Part shown: piece by piece, positions 34,102 through 42,379 of the stretch | Position numbering within the stretch: the first letter of the stretch is position 1 | Layout: every line of letters begins with the position of its first letter | From: Blastococcus sp. LR1 | GTDB lineage: Bacteria; Actinomycetota; Actinomycetes; Mycobacteriales; Geodermatophilaceae | Assembly (NCBI RefSeq): GCF_020166105.1 | Contig: NZ_JAIUJY010000006.1 | Location: forward strand, 62,001-126,000 | Length of the DNA: 64,000 nt | Direction of reading: 5' to 3' | Notes under the pieces: generated by a model | The model's input: the letters and a program-made list of their open reading frames with translations, nothing else | The model's database searches: none | What the model was told of the DNA's origin: nothing | Position numbers and translations under genes: made by a program

Positions 34102-34602
34102 TCAGTCGAGCGTGCGCGCCGCCTTCACTGCCTTCTTGTTGGCCTTGGCGAGCACCTTCGCGGCCTTGCGCACCTGGCGGGGCTTGCGGTCCACCGTGCC
34201 CCGGACCAGGAGCCCGATACCGATGCCGAGCAGCCAGCTGTCCTTGGCGATGGCCAGGCCCTGCTCGGTGGGGGCGAGGCTGCCTTCCTTCCGCATGCCC
34301 GGCGTCTTCAGGTACAGGCCGAGCAGGCCGCCGGAGAAAGCGGTCAGCGTGGCACCGGCCAGGGCTGTGGGCACGAAGGGGGTCAGCAGCGCGGCGCCGA
34401 CGGCGATCTCCGCCGCTGCCAGGCCCTTGGCGAACTGCTGCGGAGGCACGTTGGCCAGGAACGGGTAGGTGCCGGCGGCGAAGCCATGCATGCCGGCGGC
34501 GGCCTCTTCGTCGGCGCCGCGCTTGCCGAGGCCGCTGTTGAGGATGAAGGCGCCGGCGGAGATCCGGGGCGCGATCTCGGACAGGGTGATGGGCAGGCCC
34601 AT
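34102..34602 (-). CDS. DoxX-like membrane protein
   Basis: 166 aa from ATG 34602, with GAGCGAGG upstream. Four hydrophobic segments and RISAGAFILNSGLGKRGADE resemble DoxX-family membrane proteins. The tail is a lysine-rich helix (KAAKVLAKANKKAVKAARTL), which is longer than the family core needs and probably cytoplasmic. The role is unknown. It is divergent from the second ROK gene. Confidence 0.75.
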   Translation of the reverse strand: MGLPITLSEIAPRISAGAFILNSGLGKRGADEEAAAGMHGFAAGTYPFLANVPPQQFAKGLAAAEIAVGAALLTPFVPTALAGATLTAFSGGLLGLYLKTPGMRKEGSLAPTEQGLAIAKDSWLLGIGIGLLVRGTVDRKPRQVRKAAKVLAKANKKAVKAARTLD

Positions 34603-34732
34603 GGGAGTACCTCGCTCGTGTCGGACGTGTGGTCGTGCAGGGCTCAACCACACCACGATCGCCGCCACGGTGCCCCTCCACACCATCCCTCGCGCAGGTG
34701 GAGGGCGGGCGCGAGGACCGGAGGGCGACTCC

Positions 34733-35917
34733 GTGGCGTGCCACTATGACCGCGTGGCGCACACCTCTGCCTCGGCCGGCGCGCTGCTCCGGCACGTGCG
34801 GACCGGTCGCGCCCGGAGCCGGGCGGACCTGGTGGCGCTCACCGGGGCCTCGCGAAACACGGTCAGCGCGAAGGTCGACCAGCTGATCGCGGCGAACCTC
34901 CTCGAGGAGGGTGGGCGCGGCTGGAGCACCGGCGGCCGGCCGCCGACGATCCTGCGCTTCAACAGCGGTGCCGGCTGCATCCTCGCCGTGGACCTCGGGG
35001 TCACCAGCGTCGACGTCGCCGTCACCGACCTCTCCGCCCACATCCTCGCCACGGTCGGCCACCCGATCGACATCGCCGACGGGCCGGGTCCGGTCCTGGC
35101 CGAGGTGGACCGGCTCGCCCAGAAGGTGCTCGCCGAGGCCGGGCTGACCCCCGCCGACGTGTGCGCCGTCGGGGTCGGCGTCCCTGGGCCGGTGGAGTTC
35201 TCGACCGGGCGGCCCTCGCACCCGCCGATCATGCCGGGCTGGCACGACTTCCCGATCCCGAGCGCGTTCGCCCGATACGAGTGCCCGGTCTACGTCGACA
35301 ACGACGTCAACGTGATGGCGCTGGGCGAGATCGGCGTCGAGGGGTCGGTCCAGGACCTCCTCGTGGTGAAGGTCGGCACCGGCATCGGCTGCGGCGTCAT
35401 CGTGGAGGGCCGCGTCTACCGCGGGGCGCAGGGCAGCGCCGGCGACATCGGGCACATCTACGTCCACCCGGCCGACGGGCGCACCGTGGTCTGCCGCTGC
35501 GGTAACGAGAACTGCCTCGAGGCGATCGCGGGTGGCGGCGCGCTCCTCCGGGACGCCGTCGCCGCGGGCCTGGCGGTCGAGTCGACCCGCGACGTCGTGG
35601 AGCTCGCCCTCCGCGGTGACGGCTCTGCCCTGGAGCTGGTCCGGGACGCCGGCCGGACCATCGGCACCGTGCTGGCTGCGTTGGTCAACTTCTTCAACCC
35701 GCACCGGATCGTCATGACCGGCGGGGTCGCGCAGGCCGGGGCGCCGCTGCTGGCCGGCATCCGCGAGGCCGTCTACGGCCGGTCGATGCCGCTCGCGGCC
35801 CGCGCCCTGGAGATCACCGTCAGCGACGCGCCGGACAGGTCCGGCCGCGTGGGTGCCGCCCTCATGGCGATCGAGGAGTTCCTCGACGAGGACTCCGTCC
35901 AGTCCCTCGCCAGGTAG
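34733..35917 (+). CDS. ROK-family regulator of the sugar ABC operon
   Basis: 394 aa from GTG 34733 (GGAGG eight bases upstream); GTG 34754 is in frame. Winged helix: ALLRHVRTGRARSRADLVAL, then GASRNTVSAKVDQLIAANLL. The ROK domain has DLGVTSVDVAVTDLSAHILA, VDNDVNVMALGEIGVEGS and VGTGIGCGVIVEGRVYRGAQ. Zinc site: GDIGHIYVH plus CRCGNENCLE. It sits directly upstream of the ABC operon on the same strand, so it is the probable regulator of sugar uptake. The inducer is unknown. It is a clear paralogue of the xyl ROK. Confidence 0.88.
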   Translation: MACHYDRVAHTSASAGALLRHVRTGRARSRADLVALTGASRNTVSAKVDQLIAANLLEEGGRGWSTGGRPPTILRFNSGAGCILAVDLGVTSVDVAVTDLSAHILATVGHPIDIADGPGPVLAEVDRLAQKVLAEAGLTPADVCAVGVGVPGPVEFSTGRPSHPPIMPGWHDFPIPSAFARYECPVYVDNDVNVMALGEIGVEGSVQDLLVVKVGTGIGCGVIVEGRVYRGAQGSAGDIGHIYVHPADGRTVVCRCGNENCLEAIAGGGALLRDAVAAGLAVESTRDVVELALRGDGSALELVRDAGRTIGTVLAALVNFFNPHRIVMTGGVAQAGAPLLAGIREAVYGRSMPLAARALEITVSDAPDRSGRVGAALMAIEEFLDEDSVQSLAR

Positions 35918-36022
35918 ACCGAGCAAGCCGGGCAGCACCTGCCAGGTCGTGCCGAGTGGGCCCGGAGGGTCCGCGCAGGCGCGACGCAACGGCTCAGAGC
36001 AAGCCGGATGCCCTTGACCGCG

Positions 36023-36043
36023 GTGCGACCCGGAGGGTCGCAC
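36023..36043 (+). terminator. Hairpin after the second ROK gene
   Basis: GTGCGACCC (36023-36031) pairs perfectly with 36035-36043 over 9 bp around a 3-nt loop. It is about 105 bp past the ROK stop and before the ABC promoter. Confidence 0.55.
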
Positions 36044-36082
36044 TGTCACGACATCTCGGTTCGGTAACCCTGCCGCTCACCC

Positions 36083-36134
36083 TTGACCGCCTGTGGTCCG
36101 GGTCATATGTTGCCGCCTGAACAGACTAATAGTC
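36083..36134 (+). promoter_or_regulatory. ABC operon promoter and operator
   Basis: TTGACC (36083-36088) and TATGTT (36106-36111) are spaced 17 bp. GACTAATAGTC (36124-36134), a perfect palindrome with a central A, lies where transcription should start, 29 bp before the ATPase GTG. It shares ACTAAT with the xyl region (29724-29729). Candidate ROK operator. Confidence 0.7.
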
Positions 36135-36162
36135 AGAACTGAGCAAAAGTCCGGGTGATGGT

Positions 36163-37719
36163 GTGCAGGGTGATCCGCGGTCGACGAGCCCGCTGCTGGA
36201 GATGCGGGGCATCGTCAAGACGTTCCCCGGCGTCCGCGCACTCGGCGGTGTCGACCTCGACGTGCGCGCCGGTGAGGTGCACTGCCTGCTGGGCCAGAAC
36301 GGCGCCGGCAAGTCGACGCTGATCAAGGTCCTCGCCGGGGCGCACCAGCCCGACGAGGGCACGATCGCCTGGTCCGGCGAGCAGGTGGCGCTGGCCGATC
36401 CGCAGGCCGCGCTCCGGCTGGGCATCGCCACCATCTACCAGGAGCTCGACCTGGTGGACGGCCTCACGGTCGCGGACAACATCTTCCTCGGCCGCGAGAC
36501 CTCCCGGTTCGGCATCACCCGGCCCGCGGCCGCCAACCGGGCGGCGGGCGAGCTCCTGACCCGGCTCGGCCACCCGGAGATCCGGCCCACGGCCGAGGTC
36601 GGCGCGCTCTCGGCCGCCCAGAAGCAGATGGTCAGCATGGCCCGGGCGCTGTCCCAGGACGCGAAGCTGATCGTCATGGACGAGCCGTCGGCGGTCCTCG
36701 ACAACGAGGAGGTCCAGCGCCTCTTCGGCGTCATCCGCGACCTCACCGCCCACGACGTCGCCGTCGTCTACATCTCCCACCGGCTCGAGGAGATCCGCGA
36801 GGTCGGCGACCGGATCACCGTGCTCAAGGACGGGCGCACCGTCGCCACCGGGCTCCCGGCCCGGGAGACCCCCACCCGCGAGGTCATCACGCTGATGACC
36901 GGCCGCACGCTCGAGTACGTCTTCCCCGAGCGCCGCGGCGTCGACGGCGGAGCCGCGCCGCTGCTCGAGGTCGAGGGCCTGGGGCTGCGCGGTCACTTCG
37001 AGGGCGTGCACCTCACCGTCCGTCCCGGCGAGGTCGTCGGGCTGGCCGGCCTGGTCGGGTCGGGGCGCTCGGAGATCCTGGAGACGATCTACGGGGCCCG
37101 CCGATCGACGTCGGGAACCGTGCGGCTGGCCGGCGGTCGGCTGCGCCCCGGCGACGTCGGCGCCGCGGTGGCAGCGGGCATCGGACTGGCGCCCGAGGAG
37201 CGCAAGAGCCAGGCGCTGCTGCTCGACGACTCGGTCTACCGCAACATCACCGTCTCCAGCCTGGACCGCTTCGCCCGGGGCGGGCTGCTGTCGGGCCGGG
37301 CCGAGCGGGCCGCCGCGCGGGAGCAGGTGCAGGCGCTCGACGTCCGGCCCACCGACGAGACCCGGATCGTCCGCACGCTGTCGGGCGGGAACCAGCAGAA
37401 GGTCGTGCTGGCCCGCTGGCTGCTGCGCGACTGCCGCGTCCTGCTCCTCGACGAGCCGACCCGCGGCGTCGATGTCGGCGCCCGGTCGGAGATCTACGCG
37501 CTGATCCGCGGCCTCGCCGACCGCGGGGTCGCCGTCGTCGTGGTCTCCAGCGAGATCCCGGAGGTCCTCGGGCTCGCCGACCGCGTCCTGGTCATCGCCG
37601 ACGGCGCGGTCGTCGCCGAGGCACCGGCCGACTCGCTCGACGAGCACCGCGTGCTCGACCTGGTCATGGAAGGCACGCCGCACACCGGCACAGCACTGCA
37701 CGAAGGGGATGTGGCATGA
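36163..37719 (+). CDS. Simple-sugar ABC transporter ATPase (two-domain)
   Basis: 518 aa, GTG 36163. First nucleotide-binding domain: Walker A GQNGAGKST, signature LSAAQKQMVSMARAL, Walker B LIVMDEPSAVLD. The second domain has a degenerate Walker A (GLVGSGRSE) but an intact signature LSGGNQQKVVLARWLLRD and Walker B LLLDEPTRGVD. This asymmetric pair is the MglA/RbsA/XylG pattern for uptake of monosaccharides or polyols. Its ATGA overlap with the permease couples subunit synthesis. Confidence 0.94.
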   Translation: MQGDPRSTSPLLEMRGIVKTFPGVRALGGVDLDVRAGEVHCLLGQNGAGKSTLIKVLAGAHQPDEGTIAWSGEQVALADPQAALRLGIATIYQELDLVDGLTVADNIFLGRETSRFGITRPAAANRAAGELLTRLGHPEIRPTAEVGALSAAQKQMVSMARALSQDAKLIVMDEPSAVLDNEEVQRLFGVIRDLTAHDVAVVYISHRLEEIREVGDRITVLKDGRTVATGLPARETPTREVITLMTGRTLEYVFPERRGVDGGAAPLLEVEGLGLRGHFEGVHLTVRPGEVVGLAGLVGSGRSEILETIYGARRSTSGTVRLAGGRLRPGDVGAAVAAGIGLAPEERKSQALLLDDSVYRNITVSSLDRFARGGLLSGRAERAAAREQVQALDVRPTDETRIVRTLSGGNQQKVVLARWLLRDCRVLLLDEPTRGVDVGARSEIYALIRGLADRGVAVVVVSSEIPEVLGLADRVLVIADGAVVAEAPADSLDEHRVLDLVMEGTPHTGTALHEGDVA

Positions 37720-38858
37720 GCGAGACGGCGACGGCGACGAAGCGGGGGAGCATCTCTGCGCCGGCATCGAACGGCGGCCGGGCGGGGCTGATGGCCGGTC
37801 CGGTCGGGCGCAACCTCGGCCTGGTCGTTGCCCTGGCCATCCTGTGCGCGGTCGGCGTGATCACCGCCGGTGACCGGTTCGCCGACATCGACAACGTGCT
37901 CACGATCCTGCGGCTGGCCTCGGTCGTCGGCGTCGTCAGCATCGGCATGACGTTCGTCATCATCGGCGGCGGCATCGACCTGTCGGTGGGTGCGCTGGTG
38001 GCGCTCTCCTCCATCTGGGCCACGACGCTGGCGACCCAGACGATGGCCGAGGACTTCCACTGGATCGTCATGGTGGTCACCGCGATCCTGGTCGGCGCGA
38101 TCGCCGGCCTGATCAACGGCGTCATCATCGCCTACGGGAAGCTCGTCGCGTTCATCGCGACCCTGGCCATGCTCGTCTCCGCCCGTGGGCTCGCCGAGAT
38201 CATCGCCAACCGGCGCACCCAGATCGTCCAGGACCGCGACTTCCTCGACTTCTTCACCGGCGGCGTCCTCGGCATCCCGACCCTGGTGATCATGTTCGCC
38301 CTGGTCTCGGCGGCCGGCTGGGTGCTGCTCAACCGGACGACGTTCGGCCGCCGGACCTTCGCCGTCGGCGGCAACGCGGAGGCGGCGCGGCTGGCCGGCA
38401 TCCGCGTGCAGCGGCACACCGTCAAGCTCTACGTGCTCTCGGGGATCACCTGCGGCATCGCCGCCGTGATGCTCATGGCGCGCACCACCACCGGCAGCTC
38501 GACCCACGGCACCCTCATGGAGCTCGAGGCCATCGCCGCGGTGGTCATCGGCGGCACCCTGCTCATCGGCGGCCGCGGCACCATCGTCGGCACCGTCCTC
38601 GGCGTCCTCATCTTCATCACGCTCGGCAACGTCTTCACCCTGAACGACCTGTCGAGCTCGGCCCAGGCCGTCGCCCGCGGCGTCATCATCGTGCTCGCGG
38701 TCCTGCTGCAGATGCGGCTGGCCGGCGGCGAGGGCCGAGGCCGGAGAGCGACGGCACCAGCGGCGGGCGGGCCGGGTGGCGTCACGAGCGGCGCGGGCAG
38801 CGTGCCCGGCTCACCCGCCGGCGGCCGCCAGGGCGGCGCGAGCGACCCCACGACCTGA
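37716..38858 (+). CDS. Simple-sugar ABC transporter permease
   Basis: 380 aa with about nine hydrophobic segments. GIDLSVGALVALSSIWATTL and NRTTFGRRTFAVGGNAEAAR (the coupling loop contacting the ATPase) are the family marks of RbsC-type permeases. GTLLIGGRGTIVGTVLGVLI closes the conserved core. The last ~35 residues are a polar Gly/Ala/Pro tail without a homologous role I know. A hairpin-containing 112-bp gap separates it from the binding-protein gene. Confidence 0.92.
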   Translation: MSETATATKRGSISAPASNGGRAGLMAGPVGRNLGLVVALAILCAVGVITAGDRFADIDNVLTILRLASVVGVVSIGMTFVIIGGGIDLSVGALVALSSIWATTLATQTMAEDFHWIVMVVTAILVGAIAGLINGVIIAYGKLVAFIATLAMLVSARGLAEIIANRRTQIVQDRDFLDFFTGGVLGIPTLVIMFALVSAAGWVLLNRTTFGRRTFAVGGNAEAARLAGIRVQRHTVKLYVLSGITCGIAAVMLMARTTTGSSTHGTLMELEAIAAVVIGGTLLIGGRGTIVGTVLGVLIFITLGNVFTLNDLSSSAQAVARGVIIVLAVLLQMRLAGGEGRGRRATAPAAGGPGGVTSGAGSVPGSPAGGRQGGASDPTT

Positions 38859-38928
38859 CCCTCCGCGGGTCAGCAGCACCCGGCGGGCCGCCCGGCCCCC
38901 GGCGCACCACCGCACGGCAGCACCGACG

Positions 38929-38948
38929 ACCTGGCGACGACGCCAGGT
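38929..38948 (+). promoter_or_regulatory. Small hairpin before the binding-protein gene
   Basis: ACCTGGCG (38929-38936) pairs perfectly with 38941-38948 around a 4-nt loop, ending 22 bp before the start codon. It could protect a processed mRNA that favours expression of the binding protein. Confidence 0.4.
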
Positions 38949-38970
38949 GCGGAAGAGCGAGGAGAGACCC

Positions 38971-40023
38971 ATGTCTGCAACGAGGCAGCGCGGCTACCGC
39001 CGCGTGACCACCACCGCGGTCGCGTTCATCGGCGCCGGCGCGCTTCTCGCCGGCTGCACCGGGAACACGCCGGAGAGCTCGGGCGGCGGTGGCGGCAACA
39101 ACGCGGCCAGCGACAACGACGAGCAGGGCGACACCGTCGTCATCGGCTTCTCGGCCCCGGCCGCCGACCACGGCTGGATGGCCGGCATCACCGAGGCCGC
39201 CCGTGCGGTCGACGAGGAGTACGAGGACATCGAGCTGCGCGTCGCCGAGGGCACCAACGACGTCAGCACCCAGATCAGCCAGGTCGAGACGTTCATCAAC
39301 GACGGCGTCGACGCCATCGTGCTGCTGCCCTTCGACGGTGCCGCCATGACGCCGGTCGCGCTGCAGGCGATGGAGGCCGGCATCCCGGTCATCAACGTCG
39401 ACCGCGAGTTCGACAGCCCGTTCGCCGCCCGCGCCACGGTCCTGGGCGACAACTACGGGATGGGCGTCTCGGCCGGCACCTACGTCTGCGAGCAGCTGGG
39501 TGACCAGCCCGACGCCGTCGTCGCCGAGATCGCCGGCATCGACTCGCTGCCCCTGACCCAGGACCGCAGCCAGGGCTTCGCCGACGCGCTCGCCGACTGC
39601 GGGCTGGACGTCGACAACCGGGTCGCGGCCGAGTTCACCGTCGAGTCCGGTGAGGCCGAGGCGGCCAACCTGCTCCAGGCCGCGCCGAAGATCGACGCCA
39701 TCTGGAACCACGACGACGACCAGGGCGTCGGCGTCCTGGCCGCCATCGAGAACGCCGGTCGCGACGAGTTCTTCATGGTCGGCGGCGCCGGCTCGGCGAA
39801 CGCGATGCGGGCGATCCAGGAGGGCGACTCGGTCCTGAAGGCCACCGTCATCTACCCGCACACCCAGGCTGCTGACGGCGTCCGGCTGGCCCGGCTCGTG
39901 GCGCAGGGCAAGAGTGTGGCGGACCTGAACTCGCAGGGCGTGCCGCGCACGATCGTGCTCAACGCCCCGGTGGTCACCTCCGAGAACGTCGAGGACTTCA
40001 TCGACGCCGCCTTCGAGTCCTGA
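38971..40023 (+). CDS. Sugar-binding lipoprotein of the ABC transporter
   Basis: 350 aa from ATG 38971, with GAGGAGAG upstream. Signal peptide and lipobox (LLAGC) anchor it to the outer face. The periplasmic-binding-protein type 1 fold shows VVIGFSAPAADHGWMAGITE, then IVLLPFDGAAMTPVALQAME and VINVDREFDSPF, and DRSQGFADALADCG. The aromatic and acidic residues in those loops line the sugar pocket. The ligand (ribose, xylose, inositol or similar) cannot be read from the sequence. The Gly/Asn-rich segment after the lipobox is a flexible linker. Confidence 0.92.
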   Translation: MSATRQRGYRRVTTTAVAFIGAGALLAGCTGNTPESSGGGGGNNAASDNDEQGDTVVIGFSAPAADHGWMAGITEAARAVDEEYEDIELRVAEGTNDVSTQISQVETFINDGVDAIVLLPFDGAAMTPVALQAMEAGIPVINVDREFDSPFAARATVLGDNYGMGVSAGTYVCEQLGDQPDAVVAEIAGIDSLPLTQDRSQGFADALADCGLDVDNRVAAEFTVESGEAEAANLLQAAPKIDAIWNHDDDQGVGVLAAIENAGRDEFFMVGGAGSANAMRAIQEGDSVLKATVIYPHTQAADGVRLARLVAQGKSVADLNSQGVPRTIVLNAPVVTSENVEDFIDAAFES

Positions 40024-40034
40024 CCGATCTGCCC

Positions 40035-40071
40035 GGGAACGCCGGGTGCGCACGTCGCACCCGGCGTTCCC
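40035..40071 (+). terminator. Perfect 16-bp hairpin after the binding-protein gene
   Basis: GGGAACGCCGGGTGCG (40035-40050) pairs without mismatch with 40056-40071 around a 5-nt loop. It sits inside an otherwise continuous operon, 20 bp before the dehydrogenase start, and may partly terminate so that the transporter is made in excess. Confidence 0.8.
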
Positions 40072-40090
40072 GCCCTCCCGAGGAGCCCGC

Positions 40091-41284
40091 ATGACCTCCC
40101 CTCCGCTCGGCAAGCCTTCTCTCGGTGTCGGCCTGATCGGCTACGCGTTCATGGGTGCCGCGCACTCGCAGGCCTGGCGCACCGCCCCCCACTTCTTCGA
40201 CCTCCCGCTGCATCCGCGCCTGTCGGTGCTCGCGGGCCGTGACCCCGCTCGCGTGGCCGACGCCGCGCAGCGGCTGGGCTGGGAGGCGACCGAGACCGAC
40301 TGGCGCGCGCTGATCGGGCGCGAGGACGTCGACCTGGTCGACGTCTGCACGCCCGGTGACACCCACGCCGAGATCGCGATCGCCGCGCTGGAGGCCGGCA
40401 AGCACGTCCTGTGCGAGAAGCCGCTGGCCAACACCGTGGCCGAGGCCGAGGCGATGGCCGATGCCGCCGCTCGCGCCGCGCGCAACGGCGTCCGGTCGAT
40501 GGTCGGCTTCACCTACCGCCGGGTGCCGGCCATCGGACTGGCCCGCCGGCTGGTCGCCGAAGGGCGGCTCGGCACCATCCGGCACGTGCGGGCCCAGTAC
40601 CTGCAGGACTGGATCGCCGATCCGGCCGCGCCGATGTCGTGGCGGCTGGAGAAGGAGAAGGCCGGCTCGGGCGCGCTGGGCGACATCGGCGCGCACATCG
40701 TCGACCTCACCCAGCACATCACCGGACAGGCGCTCACCGGCGTCAGCGCGATGCTCGAGACGTTCGTGACCGAACGCCCGCTACCCGCCTCCGCCGGCTC
40801 GCTGGCCGGGGTCGGGGGAGCGGGGACCGGCACCGTCACGGTGGACGACGCCGCCGTCTTCCTGGGCCGCTTCACCGGCGGCGCGCTCGGCACCTTCGAG
40901 GCCACCCGCTTCGCCCTCGGCCGCAAGAACGCCATCCGGATCGAGATCAACGGGTCCGACGGCAGCCTGGCGTTCGACTTCGAGGACATGAACGTCCTGC
41001 ACTTCTTCGACGGCGCCGAGCCCGACGAGACCGCGGGCTTCCGCCGCATCGTCGTCACCGAGCCGGGCCACCCCTACGTCGGCAACTGGTGGCCGGCCGG
41101 GCACGGGCTGGGCTACGAGCACGGCTTCACCCACCAGGTCGTGGACCTGGTGACCGCGATCGCCAAGGGGGAGGACCCCACGCCGTCGTTCGCCGACGGA
41201 CTGCAGGTGCAGCGGGTCCTCGACGCGGTCGAGCGCAGCGCTGCGAACAACTCGTCGTTCACCCGCATCGAAGGAGTCTCCTGA
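40091..41284 (+). CDS. Gfo/Idh/MocA family oxidoreductase
   Basis: 397 aa from ATG 40091 (GAGGAG upstream). N-terminal Rossmann fold: [20 protein letters not shown], then [20 protein letters not shown] and the catalytic-lysine motif [20 protein letters not shown]. The C-terminal domain shows [20 protein letters not shown], with the conserved Asp and His. These enzymes oxidise sugars or inositols at one carbon with NAD(P). Its place between the sugar transporter and an isomerase suggests it acts first on the imported compound. The stop overlaps the isomerase start by one base (TGATG). Confidence 0.9.
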   Translation: MTSPPLGKPSLGVGLIGYAFMGAAHSQAWRTAPHFFDLPLHPRLSVLAGRDPARVADAAQRLGWEATETDWRALIGREDVDLVDVCTPGDTHAEIAIAALEAGKHVLCEKPLANTVAEAEAMADAAARAARNGVRSMVGFTYRRVPAIGLARRLVAEGRLGTIRHVRAQYLQDWIADPAAPMSWRLEKEKAGSGALGDIGAHIVDLTQHITGQALTGVSAMLETFVTERPLPASAGSLAGVGGAGTGTVTVDDAAVFLGRFTGGALGTFEATRFALGRKNAIRIEINGSDGSLAFDFEDMNVLHFFDGAEPDETAGFRRIVVTEPGHPYVGNWWPAGHGLGYEHGFTHQVVDLVTAIAKGEDPTPSFADGLQVQRVLDAVERSAANNSSFTRIEGVS

Positions 41285-42369
41285 TGCCCCGACCCGTCAC
41301 GCTGTTCACCGGCCAGTGGGCCGACCTGCCGTTCGAGGAGGTGTGCCGGCTGGCCTCCGGGTGGGGGTACGACGGCCTGGAGATCGCCTGCTGGGGCGAC
41401 CACCTCGACGTCGAGCGCGCCGCGAACGACGACTCCTACGTCCAGGAGCGCCTCGATCTCCTGTCGCGGCACGGCCTGCAGGTCTTCGCGATCTCGAACC
41501 ACCTCAACGGCCAGGCGGTCTGCGACGACCCGATCGACGAGCGGCACCGCGGAATGGTCAACCCGCGGGTGTGGGGCGACGGCGACCCCGAGGGGGTCCG
41601 GCAGCGGGCCGCGGAGGAGATGAAGCTGACCGCCCGCGCGGCGGCCCGGCTCGGCGTGAAGACCGTCGTCGGCTTCACCGGCTCCAAGATCTGGAAGACC
41701 GTGGCGATGTTCCCGCCGGTGCCCGACTCGATGATCGAGGACGGCTACCGCGACTTCGCCGACCGCTGGAATCCGATCCTCGACGTCTTCGACGAGGTGG
41801 GGGTGCGGTTCGCGCACGAGGTGCACCCGTCGGAGATCGCCTACGACTACTGGACGACGGTCCGCACCATGGAGGCGATCGGGCACCGCGAGGCGTTCGG
41901 CCTGAACTGGGACCCGTCGCACTTCGTCTGGCAGGACCTGGACCCGGTCAGCTTCATCTGGGACTTCAAGGACCGGATCTACCACGTCGACTGCAAGGAC
42001 GCGAAGAAGCAGGTCGGCAACGGGCGCAACGGCCGGATGGGCTCGCACCTGCCCTGGGCCGACCCGCGGCGCGGGTGGGACTTCGTGTCCACCGGGCACG
42101 GCGACGTCCCGTGGGAGGCCTGCTTCCGGATGCTCAACACCATCGGCTACGACGGGCCGATCTCGGTGGAGTGGGAGGACGCCGGCATGGACCGGCTGGT
42201 GGGTGCGCCCGAGGCGCTGGAGTTCGTGCGCCGGCTGGCCTTCGACCCCCGGGCGGCCGCGTGCGACGGCGCCTTCTCCCGGGCCATCTGCGCGCGTTGT
42301 TTATCTGGTCTCCTGATCACGGGGGGTCCTGGCACACCTTCGCGGGTGCGCCAGGACCCCTCATGCTGA
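41284..42369 (+). CDS. Sugar isomerase/epimerase (TIM barrel) with unusual C-terminal read-through
   Basis: 361 aa. It is an AP-endonuclease-2/xylose-isomerase-like barrel starting [59 protein letters not shown] and [18 protein letters not shown] supply the metal ligands (Glu, Asp, His, Glu). The function fits isomerisation of a keto sugar made by the preceding dehydrogenase. After [13 protein letters not shown], where members usually end, the frame continues ~25 residues through the terminator hairpin to TGA 42367-42369. A TGA at 42314-42316 in another frame lies just before the hairpin, suggesting a recent frameshift or lost stop. Confidence 0.88.
   Translation: MPRPVTLFTGQWADLPFEEVCRLASGWGYDGLEIACWGDHLDVERAANDDSYVQERLDLLSRHGLQVFAISNHLNGQAVCDDPIDERHRGMVNPRVWGDGDPEGVRQRAAEEMKLTARAAARLGVKTVVGFTGSKIWKTVAMFPPVPDSMIEDGYRDFADRWNPILDVFDEVGVRFAHEVHPSEIAYDYWTTVRTMEAIGHREAFGLNWDPSHFVWQDLDPVSFIWDFKDRIYHVDCKDAKKQVGNGRNGRMGSHLPWADPRRGWDFVSTGHGDVPWEACFRMLNTIGYDGPISVEWEDAGMDRLVGAPEALEFVRRLAFDPRAAACDGAFSRAICARCLSGLLITGGPGTPSRVRQDPSC
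42323..42360 (+). terminator. Terminator inside the isomerase reading frame
   Basis: GGGGTCCTGGC (42323-42333) pairs perfectly with 42350-42360, and inner CACC/GGTG extends the stem. It is a normal terminator in form but is translated as the last codons of the isomerase. Confidence 0.8.
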
Positions 42370-42379
42370 GCTAGGACGG

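Noticed and set aside
33271..34541. A long plus-strand open frame that starts in the xylA remnant and crosses three minus-strand genes.
   Set aside because: It is the antisense of the 127-aa, 113-aa and DoxX-like genes, has low-complexity composition and no recognisable fold; the opening residues come from the duplicated xylA tail.
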